This document shows positions 51,929 to 60,063 of a stretch of DNA of 64,000 bases, one piece after another; the stretch's first letter is position 1, and each line of letters starts with the position of its first letter. The notes under the pieces were generated by a model. The model was not told where the DNA came from. It saw only the letters and a list, made by a program, of their open reading frames with translations, and did not search any database. The position numbers and the translations under genes are program-made. Origin of the DNA: Bacillus cereus group sp. RP43 (GTDB taxonomy: Bacteria; Bacillota; Bacilli; Bacillales; Bacillaceae_G); assembly GCF_040459645.1 (NCBI RefSeq), contig NZ_JARVHQ010000001.1:4712001-4776000 (forward strand). Reading direction: 5' to 3'.

Positions 51929-53455
51929 ATGACAAGTGATACATTTCCACAACTGCCGTTATCTTATTGGATTGAATCTACTCCGTTTCCTACTTTCCCT
52001 CGTTTATCCGAAAATATAAAGACGAAAGTTGCTGTTATCGGTGCTGGTATTACAGGTATTACTACTGCCTATTTACTTGCAAAAGAAGGCATCGACGTTG
52101 TTTTAATTGATTCTGGTCTTATTTTAAATGGAACAACTGGGCATACAACAGCAAAAGTAACAGCACAACATGATCTTATTTACGACGAATTAATAAATCA
52201 TTTCGGTGTGGAAAAAGCCAGGCTTTACTACGAATCAAATAATCACGCTCTCCAATTCATAAATGACACTGTGCAAACATATAAAATCGACTGTAATTTC
52301 ACAAATGAAGATTCGTATTTATATACAACTACCAATAATGGCCTGCGAACTTTAACGAAAGAATATGAAGCCTATCAAAAATTAAATATTCCTTGCGACT
52401 ATGTTCAATCCCTGTCGATTCCTATTCCAGTACAATCTGCACTTGTGATGAAAAATCAAGCGCAATTCCATCCCCTCCTTTATTTAAAAACACTTTTAGA
52501 AAAGTTTGTGGAAATGGGCGGAAAAGTTTATGAGCAAACAACAGCTATTGATGTGGAAAAAGGAGATTATCCACAAGTAATTACAAAGGGTGACCATCGC
52601 ATCACTTGTAATTATATTGTCTCTTGTTCACATTTTCCTTTTTATGATGCTAATAGCTTTTTCTTTACGCGAATGTATGCAGAACGCTCCTATGCTCTCG
52701 CAATAAAAGCAAAAACGGATTATCCAGGGGGCATGTATTTAAATATCGATGATCCAAAACGCTCCATACGTTATACGACAAGCAATGGAGAAAAGCTAAT
52801 ATTAATCGGCGGAGAGAGTCATAAAACAGGACAAGGAATAAATACGATGCTTCATTACGAAGCACTCTACTCTTTTGCTGAAGCAACTTTTGGAGTAGAT
52901 GAAGTTCCCTATAGATGGTCAGCACAAGATTTAATCACGCTAGATAAGCTTCCTTATATCGGACATATTAACGAAAGGAATCCAAATATATTTGTGGCAA
53001 CTGGATATCGTAAATGGGGAATGACGACTGGAACTGCAGCAGCTCATTTACTGAAGGACTCCATTCTAAAAGTCCACAGTCCGTATAAAGAACTGTTTGC
53101 ACCATCACGCTTTCATGCAAATCCAGATATAAAAACTTTCCTCTCTCAGAACATTGATGTTGCTAAACACTTAATTGAAGGAAAAATTGAAACCGCATTA
53201 CGTAAGCCAGAAGATCTTGAAGTTGGCGAAGGATCTGTTGTACATGTCAACGGTAAACGAGCAGGTGCTTATAAAGATAAAGAAGGAAAATTACATATCG
53301 TCGATACAACTTGCACACACCTCGGCTGTGAAGTTGAATGGAATAACGGTGATTGTACTTGGGATTGCCCTTGTCACGGTTCCCGTTTTTCAATTGATGG
53401 GGATGTTATGGAAGGTCCAGCAGATCAACCATTAAAGCGAGTTGATAACGAATAA
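51929..53455 (+). CDS. FAD-dependent oxidoreductase with C-terminal Rieske [2Fe-2S] domain
   Basis: 508 residues. N-terminal Rossmann/DAO fold: VAVIGAGITGITTAYLLAKEGIDVVLID (about 31-58), GTTGHTTAKVTAQHDLIY, and NIFVATGYRKWGMTTGTAAAHLL near 350. The C-terminal Rieske domain (about 425-505) has CTHLGC and CPCHGSRF, the Cys-x-His and Cys-x2-His cluster ligands. It corresponds to B. subtilis YhfW-type proteins. The fusion suggests electron transfer from a flavin-oxidised amine or amino acid to a 2Fe-2S acceptor; substrate unknown. AGGAGG precedes the ATG. Cytoplasmic, no signal peptide. Confidence 0.92.
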   Translation: MTSDTFPQLPLSYWIESTPFPTFPRLSENIKTKVAVIGAGITGITTAYLLAKEGIDVVLIDSGLILNGTTGHTTAKVTAQHDLIYDELINHFGVEKARLYYESNNHALQFINDTVQTYKIDCNFTNEDSYLYTTTNNGLRTLTKEYEAYQKLNIPCDYVQSLSIPIPVQSALVMKNQAQFHPLLYLKTLLEKFVEMGGKVYEQTTAIDVEKGDYPQVITKGDHRITCNYIVSCSHFPFYDANSFFFTRMYAERSYALAIKAKTDYPGGMYLNIDDPKRSIRYTTSNGEKLILIGGESHKTGQGINTMLHYEALYSFAEATFGVDEVPYRWSAQDLITLDKLPYIGHINERNPNIFVATGYRKWGMTTGTAAAHLLKDSILKVHSPYKELFAPSRFHANPDIKTFLSQNIDVAKHLIEGKIETALRKPEDLEVGEGSVVHVNGKRAGAYKDKEGKLHIVDTTCTHLGCEVEWNNGDCTWDCPCHGSRFSIDGDVMEGPADQPLKRVDNE

Positions 53456-53502
53456 AAAAACAAAGAAGTTCAACGGGAATCCTGTTGAACTTCTTTGTTT
53501 TT
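53455..53502 (+). terminator. Terminator of the FAD-Rieske gene
   Basis: AAAAACAAAGAAGTTCAAC and GTTGAACTTCTTTGTTTTT form a 19-bp stem with a 10-base loop, starting at the stop codon. Confidence 0.93.
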
Positions 53503-53579
53503 CATGACACCTTTTCAGATAAATTTCGATACAAGAAGGAAAATATTAACATAAAGTAAAATAATATATTCATCTACAA

Positions 53580-53738
53580 ATAAAGTGAAACTTTAATCAG
53601 AGGAGGTTTTTGTCCATCCCCCTCTGATTATTAGCCCACACCAATCGGGCTTTTACGTGCAGTTAATCTCCCACCTAACTTCCTCGCATGTGCCTAATTT
53701 GAGTTGGGAGTCTTACTGCCCGCAAATAGCGGAATAAA
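53580..53738 (+). repeat. bcr1-type repeat, copy 2 (159 bp)
   Basis: Same ends and internal motifs as 44679-44815: ATAAAGTGAAACTTTAATCA at the left, CCCTCTGATTATTAGCCC, and TCTTACTGCCCGCAAATAGC at the right, with ATAAA at both boundaries. A middle segment has more bases than copy 1. It ends 14 bases before the AAHS start codon, so the SD AAGGGGTG is the first sequence after the element. Confidence 0.83.
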
Positions 53739-53752
53739 AGGGGTGAATAACT

Positions 53753-55054
53753 ATGCAACCTTCTGCTCCACCTCATCTAGAATCTACAGAAACTATCTTT
53801 TCAAGTTCTATTACAAAACTTGTTGTTTTTATTTGTTGGCTAGCCATTCTAGCTGACGGATATGATTTAGGTATTTACGGTGCCGTTCTACCAAAACTCC
53901 TAGAAGACAACAGCTGGGCACTATCACCAGCCCACGCTGGAACAATTGCCAGCTATGCTCTATTTGGGATGTTTATTGGCGCTATTCTAGTCGGAACCAT
54001 TACAGATTTAATTGGACGAAAGTGGACACTTATATGCTGTTTAGCTCTTTTTTCTATCACAATGGGCTTAGCAGCAATTGCTCCTTCTCCGGAATTATTC
54101 GGGCTATCTCGATTTATCGGAGGAATCGGATTAGGCGGTGTTATCCCAACGGCTTCCGCACTTACTGTTGAATATTCACCAAAAAAACGGCAATCTTTTA
54201 TTTATGCTCTTATGTTTACCGGCTATCCTTTAGGTATCGTGTTAGGTGCTATTTTATCCATGTTTATGTTAGAAGATCTCGGATGGAGAATTATGTTTGG
54301 CATCGGAATGATTCCGCTACTTCTCATTCCTTTCATTGTTCGTTATTTACCTGAGTCCATTCAATTTTTGTTATCACGTAATCGGCAAGAAGAAGCGAAA
54401 AAAATTCGTGATCGTTTTCAAATTGAATTACATGTAAAAAAAGAAATTTCTGAAACACCATCTAATACACAAAAGAAAAATGGATTTCTTACGTTATTCT
54501 CAAAAGAATACATAAAAGCAACTCTACTTTTCTGGACCACTTATATAATGGGAATGTTTTTAATATACGGTTTAAATACTTGGTTACCACAGCTGATGCG
54601 CCAAGCAGGATATCCTCTTGGATCTAGTTTATCATTTCTACTTATGCTAAATATTACTGCAGCTATCGGCGCATTATTTGCCGGGGCGATTGCCGATCGT
54701 ATAGGAGCAAAAATTGTTATTAGCATCTCCTATCTTATGGCAGCCATATGCATCGGACTATTAACAATCAAACCCTCCATTACAATCATTTATCTTTTAA
54801 TTGGTCTTGCTGGAATTGGATCAGTCGGTATTACTCAAATATTAAATGCATATGTAACACAATACTTCCCATCCCATATCCGAGCTACCTCTTTAGGCTG
54901 GGGGCTTGGCCTTGGGCGAATTGGTGCGATTGCTGGCCCTATTCTTGTTGGTATTATTATAACAATGCAATATGATCTGGCGTGGAATTTTTACTTATTC
55001 TCATTTGCAGGCCTTATCGCAGCTATATCTGTTTTCTTTATTCCTAAAAACTAA
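53753..55054 (+). CDS. MFS transporter of the AAHS (aromatic acid:H+ symporter) family
   Basis: 433 residues, 12 predicted helices. The N-terminal LADGYDLGIYGAVLP is the AAHS D-G-(Y/F)-D motif in helix 1; GTITDLIGRKW follows in loop 2-3, with RFIGGIGLGGVIPTASAL in helix 4 and the second-half loop GAIADRIGAK. Such proteins import benzoate, 4-hydroxybenzoate or related acids, although no catabolic genes are nearby, so substrate is uncertain. The bcr1 repeat directly upstream supplies the end of the leader; SD AAGGGGTG. Terminator downstream. Confidence 0.9.
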   Translation: MQPSAPPHLESTETIFSSSITKLVVFICWLAILADGYDLGIYGAVLPKLLEDNSWALSPAHAGTIASYALFGMFIGAILVGTITDLIGRKWTLICCLALFSITMGLAAIAPSPELFGLSRFIGGIGLGGVIPTASALTVEYSPKKRQSFIYALMFTGYPLGIVLGAILSMFMLEDLGWRIMFGIGMIPLLLIPFIVRYLPESIQFLLSRNRQEEAKKIRDRFQIELHVKKEISETPSNTQKKNGFLTLFSKEYIKATLLFWTTYIMGMFLIYGLNTWLPQLMRQAGYPLGSSLSFLLMLNITAAIGALFAGAIADRIGAKIVISISYLMAAICIGLLTIKPSITIIYLLIGLAGIGSVGITQILNAYVTQYFPSHIRATSLGWGLGLGRIGAIAGPILVGIIITMQYDLAWNFYLFSFAGLIAAISVFFIPKN

Positions 55055-55086
55055 AAAAGAGCACAGACTTACTTGTGCTCTTTTTT
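55053..55086. terminator. Bidirectional terminator, AAHS / YcgL genes
   Basis: AAAAAAGAGCACA and TGTGCTCTTTTTT stem; the minus-strand gene reads through part of it at its 3' end. Confidence 0.88.
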
Positions 55087-55851
55087 ACATAACTCAAACA
55101 ACATATCTCGAAATAATGTATTTAAGCTTTCAATATCTATTCCTAGTCCCTTTTTAATACCTTTCACGTATTGCTGATAATAATCAATTTGCTCTTCTAA
55201 AAATTGATTTAGTACATTAATTTTTAAACCGATATCTAATTCAGTACCCGCTTTTTTCTTTATTAACAACTTTTCAATTTCATTCAATACACTACGTTCT
55301 ACTGATAGTTCTGTAATTAACCGGTCAAATTCTACAGGAGGCAATGTCGCCTTCTCCTCTAACCATTTGCACGCTAAAATAGGACGTAATACGTAAAAGT
55401 ACTTTTTCAACTTTACATTTTCACCTTGTAAAAATTCACGATAGTTTTTTGAAGCCATATGTAAGTAATGATATATTGTTGATTTCGGATCAAAATCCTT
55501 TTCACTCATTTGCTGAAGTTGTTCTGGAAGGCTAGAGTTTTTCGAATAAAAAATTGGTGATCGAATCCATTCGAGTAACGCTGGATTTGACTTTGCAAAT
55601 AGTTGCAATGCCTTTTTAATATCCCAGCCACTTATATCTAAATCATCACTAATTGGATACTCGATTACATCACGTTTATCATGAATTGATAAATACCATT
55701 CTACAGGACGTATATAAACAAACCTAACATCATAATCGCTATCTTTCGATGGAAATCCCCACGCCCTGCTCCCTGATTCTACAGCAAATAAAATTTTCAC
55801 ATCATTCTCTTTTTCAATTCTTTCTAGTTCCAACTCAATTTTCTCTCTCAT
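55069..55851 (-). CDS. YcgL-type nucleotidyltransferase (DNA polymerase beta superfamily)
   Basis: 260 residues from the ATG at 55851, six bases after GGGAGGG; the ATG nine codons before has no SD. N-terminal nucleotidyltransferase fold with GSRAWGFPSKDSDYDVRFVYIRP (about 22-44): the GS and DxD motifs of the MNT/KNTase superfamily. Family COG3541 (YcgL). Substrate unknown; often found in stress or phage-defence contexts but here alone. It is convergent with the AAHS gene and shares its terminator region. Confidence 0.88.
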   Translation of the reverse strand: MREKIELELERIEKENDVKILFAVESGSRAWGFPSKDSDYDVRFVYIRPVEWYLSIHDKRDVIEYPISDDLDISGWDIKKALQLFAKSNPALLEWIRSPIFYSKNSSLPEQLQQMSEKDFDPKSTIYHYLHMASKNYREFLQGENVKLKKYFYVLRPILACKWLEEKATLPPVEFDRLITELSVERSVLNEIEKLLIKKKAGTELDIGLKINVLNQFLEEQIDYYQQYVKGIKKGLGIDIESLNTLFRDMLFELCKKEHK

Positions 55852-55922
55852 TTCATACCCTCCCCATTTTTTGATCATTTCCCTGGAAATTCGACAAATA
55901 TAAGACTAATTTTACTACATAC

Positions 55923-55956
55923 TAAAATAGCTGTCAGAAAGTTCCCGACAGCCTAA
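55923..55956 (-). terminator. Terminator of the twin P-loop ATPase gene
   Basis: Minus strand GGCTGTC, 11-base loop, GACAGCT then ATTTTAG, nine bases after the stop codon. Confidence 0.7.
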
Positions 55957-55964
55957 CAAAATAC

Positions 55965-57074
55965 CTATTTTTTCTTTTCAATTACAGTAACTGCAATTCG
56001 TTCAATCTCTTTTTGGATTTCTTCTTTATATGCATCAACTTTTGAAAAATCCATAGCGGCAATATAAATTCGTTCTAATTTATCACGAACTGATTTTGCC
56101 TTTGCTAAGAAAGACATCGCCTCATTCATTTTTGTTTTATACTGAATTGAAACGTCGCGAATTTCCGTAGCATACTTCTCATCTGTCCCTGGTGCAACAA
56201 TGAGATCATACATATCGATAATCTCATCCCCCTCACGGCTTGGGAAGTATTCATGCGGTGCTGTGCTATCAAAAATTGCAAATCCTAATTCCCTTACGAT
56301 AATCATATCGAGACTATTTGGGTCAAATCCACAATGATACACTTCTACTTCAAAACCTTTTTCTTCTGCTGCCTTAGCTAATTTTTTAAGCATCGTTGAT
56401 TTTCCAGAACCTGGGCGACCTTTTATAAAATAGCGATGCGGAAGCCCTTCTGTCAAATTAGGAACGAAATCAACTGCTCCCTTCGGTGTAGCAGCCCCTA
56501 AGAAACGATGTTTCACAATTGATTTCTTCCCGCCTTTATCTGCAAACAATTTCTGTATAAGCTGATTTGTTAATTCGTTTGCTTTATTAAAATCAATGTT
56601 ATTAATATATATTTTCTCCCACTCATCATGTATAACTAGAGCCTCTTTAAAACACCCGTAAGCTGCTTGAAAGGCTTTACTTGCTTCTGAAACAAATCGT
56701 TCAATCTCTAATTTTTTCTTTCTTAATTTATCTGAGTCCCAAGCAACGCCTAAATTTATATACTCCTCTACAACTCCAGGCATTTTCGGCTCTATAACGT
56801 GTGGCGATGTCCCATCGACAATTCCTACATTTAGCTTCGGAATAATTACACCGTCAACTGACTTATTATCAGAAGAACAATGTAAAAATTCAATATCATA
56901 TCCTTTTCCAGTCCATTCACGCCCAATTGCTTTTATTAAAGAAGACTTCCCTGTTCCTGGACCGCCTTTTAAAATAAATAACCTATCTAGCCCTTTTAAA
57001 CTCTCTTCATACAAGCTATAAAATCCCCTAGCTGTATTTCCACCAGCAAAATAGTTCAATACATTACCTGTCAC
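55965..57074 (-). CDS. Tandem P-loop ATPase (PRK06851 type), unknown function
   Basis: 369 residues from the GTG at 57074, with AAGGGG upstream; a GTG three codons earlier would overlap the SD. Two homologous halves each carry a Walker A: GGPGTGKSS at 37-45 and GRPGSGKST at about 219-227. Each P-loop is followed by a similar block: ..GYDIEFLHCSSDNKSVDGVIIPKLNVGIVDGTSPH and ..GFEVEVYHCGFDPNSLDMIIVRELGFAIFDSTAPH. This is an internal duplication of an entire NTPase unit. It matches conserved Firmicute proteins without known function; the twin-site arrangement suggests alternating ATP hydrolysis or nucleotide-dependent assembly. Alone on the minus strand. Confidence 0.85.
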   Translation of the reverse strand: MTGNVLNYFAGGNTARGFYSLYEESLKGLDRLFILKGGPGTGKSSLIKAIGREWTGKGYDIEFLHCSSDNKSVDGVIIPKLNVGIVDGTSPHVIEPKMPGVVEEYINLGVAWDSDKLRKKKLEIERFVSEASKAFQAAYGCFKEALVIHDEWEKIYINNIDFNKANELTNQLIQKLFADKGGKKSIVKHRFLGAATPKGAVDFVPNLTEGLPHRYFIKGRPGSGKSTMLKKLAKAAEEKGFEVEVYHCGFDPNSLDMIIVRELGFAIFDSTAPHEYFPSREGDEIIDMYDLIVAPGTDEKYATEIRDVSIQYKTKMNEAMSFLAKAKSVRDKLERIYIAAMDFSKVDAYKEEIQKEIERIAVTVIEKKK

Positions 57075-57225
57075 TGCACCCACCCCTTCGCAGCATTCTA
57101 CTTACATAAGCTACAATATGCGAGAACCTTTATTTGGGTGAATACCTATTTTGTATTGCACGAAAAAAGGAAATGAATTACAATCTAAATATCTCGAATA
57201 TTCCGAATTTAAAACTGAATAAACC

Positions 57226-57340
57226 TTTATCAAGAGAGGCAGAGGGACCGGCCCTTTGAAGCCCAGCAACCTCAGTTTATGCAAACTGAATAGGTGCTAA
57301 TTCCTGCAAAATGCATTGCATTTTGGAAGATAAAACTCAA
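57226..57340 (+). promoter_or_regulatory. SAM-I (S-box) riboswitch
   Basis: Plus strand: TTTATCAAGAGAGGCAGAGG, GACCGGCCCTTTGAAGCC, CAGCAACC, AGGTGCTAATTCCTGC and GGAAGATAAA, the S-box blocks in order, then a terminator at 57349-57390. It controls the cyclase-family gene at 57422. Confidence 0.96.
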
Positions 57341-57348
57341 CTAGTATG

Positions 57349-57390
57349 TAAAGCTCATCTTTCTTGATTATGAAGGAAGGGCTTTTTATT
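57349..57390 (+). terminator. SAM riboswitch expression-platform terminator
   Basis: AAAGCTCATCTTTC and GAAGGAAGGGCTTT pair (with G-U pairs) followed by TTATTATTTTT, 32 bases before the start codon. Confidence 0.82.
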
Positions 57391-57421
57391 ATTTTTAAAA
57401 AATATATTGGAGGTATGTAAA

Positions 57422-58054
57422 ATGAAAGTAATTGATCTATCACAAACGTTTGAAAATAATATGTCTCAATTTCCTGGAACACCAAAAATTCAACTAGAAG
57501 CCATTACAAGCGTTGAAGAATCAGGTTATCAAGTTACGAATTTTCATTCTGTCGTTCATGTTGGTACGCATTGTGATGCTCCTGCTCATTTCATTTCAGG
57601 CGCAACCACTATTGATCAATTACCCCTAAATCAATTTGTAGGCGAAGCTGTTCTTATCGATGTGACTCATGTTCAAGAGCGAAAATTACCTAAGGAAGTA
57701 TTACATACTGTCGACATAAAAGAAGGCGATATTGTCATTTTCCATTCCAATCTATCTAATAAATGGAATACCGAAGCTTATGAGAAAGAAGCGTTTTATC
57801 TTTCCGAAGAATTAGCTGAAGAACTAGTTCAATTAAAAGTAAAATCTGTCGGTTTAGATTTTATTTCTCCTGATGAGGTAACGACAGAAACATCACCGAT
57901 TCATCACATATTACTAGGGAATAATATTTATTTAATTGAAAATTTAACAAATCTAGATGCCATTAAAGCGAAACGATTCTTTTTCTCAGCAGCACCTTTA
58001 AAAATTAAAAATAGTGACGGTGCTTTCGCAAGGGCATTCGCTGTTATTTTTTAA
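57422..58054 (+). CDS. Cyclase-family metal-dependent hydrolase (kynurenine-formamidase-like)
   Basis: 210 residues from the ATG at 57422, seven bases after GGAGG; the upstream TTG frame overlaps it. The zinc motif HxGTHxDxPxH is present as HVGTHCDAPAHF (about 46-57), and later SVGLDFISPDEVTTETSPIHHILL, all typical of the cyclase/arylformamidase-like family (PF04199), which hydrolyses amides and lactones. Control by a SAM riboswitch and terminator ties it to sulfur or methionine metabolism rather than tryptophan breakdown; the true substrate is unknown. Monocistronic with its own terminator. Confidence 0.88.
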   Translation: MKVIDLSQTFENNMSQFPGTPKIQLEAITSVEESGYQVTNFHSVVHVGTHCDAPAHFISGATTIDQLPLNQFVGEAVLIDVTHVQERKLPKEVLHTVDIKEGDIVIFHSNLSNKWNTEAYEKEAFYLSEELAEELVQLKVKSVGLDFISPDEVTTETSPIHHILLGNNIYLIENLTNLDAIKAKRFFFSAAPLKIKNSDGAFARAFAVIF

Positions 58055-58064
58055 ACATGGTCTA

Positions 58065-58101
58065 CAAAAAAAGCAAAGATCACTTTTGACCTTTGCTTTT
58101 A
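58065..58101. terminator. Bidirectional terminator, cyclase / PqqD-like genes
   Basis: AAAGCAAAGATCA and TGACCTTTGCTTT form an almost perfect stem with a CTTT loop, between convergent genes. Confidence 0.88.
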
Positions 58102-58466
58102 TATTTTTTATTTAAGTTAAGAAAGAATTGTTCCACCCTTGGGCGTACCCAAGCTAAATAATCTTTATCTTTCTTCTTTGTACAAGCTATCTCTTCTCCA
58201 TCTACCATTTCGACAAGTTCTAGCTCTAACAGTTGCCTCGTAAATGCTACCATATTTACTTCTTCGGCCGGATACTCTTCTTTTAATTTCTCCTCAATTT
58301 CTCCCAATAAAAAACCGTCACGCATCATTGCCAGTGCATCAATCCAAAGTGGCGGCATTTCATATGTCTCTCCTGTAATCGTATCTTTTACAATATAGTT
58401 CTTTTGCTCTTTTCGAAATTGAATCGTGTGTAAACATACAGTCGAATTTAATGTTAATTCCATCAT
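58080..58466 (-). CDS. PqqD-like (RiPP recognition element-like) protein, stand-alone
   Basis: 128 residues. The N-terminal two-thirds look like a PqqD/RRE winged helix: three beta strands (ELTLNSTVCLHTI.., NYIVKDTITGETYEM), then PPLWIDALAMMRDGFLLGEI, EEKLKEEYP and FTRQLLELELVEMVDGEEI, the same helix-strand order as PqqD. The C-terminal tail is basic. PqqD-type domains bind leader peptides of ribosomally made natural products; here there is no maturase, precursor or protease beside it, only a terminator-sharing cyclase-family gene and a sensor kinase upstream. Function therefore uncertain. ATG 58463 is an equally good start. Confidence 0.6.
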   Translation of the reverse strand: MMELTLNSTVCLHTIQFRKEQKNYIVKDTITGETYEMPPLWIDALAMMRDGFLLGEIEEKLKEEYPAEEVNMVAFTRQLLELELVEMVDGEEIACTKKKDKDYLAWVRPRVEQFFLNLNKKYKSKGQK

Positions 58467-58494
58467 ACCACCCCTTTCATCATATCTGCATAGA

Positions 58495-58522
58495 AAAAAG
58501 GATGCGCGTGCACCCCTTCTTT
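58495..58522 (-). terminator. Terminator downstream of the histidine kinase gene
   Basis: Minus strand GGGTGCACGCGCATCC followed by TTTTTTC. The stem is short with G-U pairing. It lies about 170 bases past the kinase stop codon. Confidence 0.5.
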
Positions 58523-58692
58523 TCTTTTCATAACACTACCGAACCGTTACACGAGCTACAAGCTCTATGTCGATATTTTCCTCCATTATAAACGAAGTGT
58601 TTTATAAAAAAAACCCTTCTTGAAACATTTTATAAAATGTTTATATTTACACAACAAGAACACTTTTCTGAAAAATAGTTTCTTCTAATGTA

Positions 58693-59919
58693 CTACACTG
58701 CTGGTAAATAAATTTCCACTTTCGTTCCTACGCCCATGCTACTTTGAATCGCGATACTCCCTTGATGTTCCTCAATAATTTTATATGTAATCATTAATCC
58801 AAGACCTGTACCATTCTCTTTTGTTGTATAAAAAGCTTTTCCGATTTTTTCTATTTCCTCATTTTCTATCCCAAAACCTTGATCTTCAACAGAAATACAC
58901 AAGTTCTCTCCAGCTTTTTCATATGCGCGAATCTGAATATCTCCACCTTCTGGCATCGATTCAATTCCATTTTTGATGATATTTAACAACACTTGTTTTA
59001 ATTGCTTGTCATCACCATTTATAACGGGTAAATTTCCATCTACTTGCAAATGAAATTCCACTTTATATTGAGTCGCATAGCTTTCCATTAACTGTACAAC
59101 ATATAAAAGAATTTCCCGTATATTACACCATTCATAATTTGTTGGTTTCGGTTTTCCTAATAACATCAATTCACTAACAAACCCATTAATTCTCTCAATT
59201 TCTTGCAGCATAATCTCATAGCTCATCGTATCTTCAGGATTTCTTTCTTTTTGAATTTGTGTAAATCCTTTTAAAGCTGTTAATGGATTTCGAATTTCAT
59301 GAGCGATTGTTGTAGACATAGTCCCAATAACCGTTAAATTTTCTGTCTCTTTCATACTGTTCATCATCTCAACAACTGTCCTTACATAAGATTGAAATCT
59401 CCTTAATAAAGAATGCGAAATGATGAAAAAGAATATACATAATACAAGCGGAATCACAACTTTTACATCTTGTAATATCAAAGTAAAAAATACATATTTT
59501 CCAATTACACTACAGGAAACGAAATAAAAATATTTTCTGTTCACGAAAATCGGTGCAAATAGAATTAAAAATATTTCAACCATATTTCCATTTTCAAAAA
59601 TACGATCACTGTGTAAATAAATCATTAAGTTATTAATAAGATCAATAAGCATGTACCCAATTAAAAATAAGTATTTCACAAAATATACATAACCTTGTTT
59701 TTGAAGATATATTGAAATAGGAAATAAAGATATTACTAATATATATACACCTATTCCCATACCACCTTCTGGCCATCCTACCCTTGCTTCATTAATATTC
59801 ATAGCGGGATAAACGAAATAATAGATAACGTCATATGAAAAGAATATAATATAGAATAATAATATAAATACTTTTAAAGCTTCTCTTTCTTCATAAATCA
59901 AGCTCTTGTATTTGTTCAT
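58693..59919 (-). CDS. Membrane sensor histidine kinase, KinB/sporulation-kinase type, orphan
   Basis: 408 residues from the ATG at 59919, seven bases after GAGGAG; the ATG seven codons earlier has no SD. Five or six membrane helices (about 19-185) form the sensor. Then the H box TIAHEIRNPLTALKGFTQIQ (phospho-His), N box KQVLLNIIKNGIESMP, G1 VEDQGFGIE and G2 GTGLGLMITYKIIEEHQG. The HEIRNPLTALKGF H box is typical of Bacillus sporulation kinases, so phosphorelay input (Spo0F) is a reasonable guess. No response regulator is adjacent. It is flanked by the PqqD-like and saccharopine-dehydrogenase-like genes. Confidence 0.88.
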   Translation of the reverse strand: MNKYKSLIYEEREALKVFILLFYIIFFSYDVIYYFVYPAMNINEARVGWPEGGMGIGVYILVISLFPISIYLQKQGYVYFVKYLFLIGYMLIDLINNLMIYLHSDRIFENGNMVEIFLILFAPIFVNRKYFYFVSCSVIGKYVFFTLILQDVKVVIPLVLCIFFFIISHSLLRRFQSYVRTVVEMMNSMKETENLTVIGTMSTTIAHEIRNPLTALKGFTQIQKERNPEDTMSYEIMLQEIERINGFVSELMLLGKPKPTNYEWCNIREILLYVVQLMESYATQYKVEFHLQVDGNLPVINGDDKQLKQVLLNIIKNGIESMPEGGDIQIRAYEKAGENLCISVEDQGFGIENEEIEKIGKAFYTTKENGTGLGLMITYKIIEEHQGSIAIQSSMGVGTKVEIYLPAV

Positions 59920-60022
59920 ATAAAAACTCCTCTTGATCAATCCCCAAAAAACATTTCAAATGTTATCTCTTTAAATTATAAATATGAAATTGCTTTCAGG
60001 GCAATATGTGACCTTCTAATAC

Positions 60023-60053
60023 TAAAAGGAAGGAGATACAGCTCCTTCCTTTT
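60023..60053. terminator. Bidirectional-type terminator after the saccharopine-dehydrogenase-like gene
   Basis: AAAAGGAAGGAG and CTCCTTCCTTTT form a 12-bp stem with an ATACAG loop. Confidence 0.85.
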
Positions 60054-60063
60054 CAGTCACAAT

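Noticed and set aside
53580..53738. Riboswitch before the AAHS transporter gene
   Set aside because: The structured leader matches the bcr1 copy at 44679 end to end, including flanking ATAAA, so it is a repeat and not a known aptamer.
58467..58692. Small minus-strand frame (MEENIDIELVARVTVR) with GGAGG overlap
   Set aside because: Only 16 codons, the GGAGG is inside the frame rather than before it, and no regulatory hairpin pairs with it, so it was not called a leader peptide.
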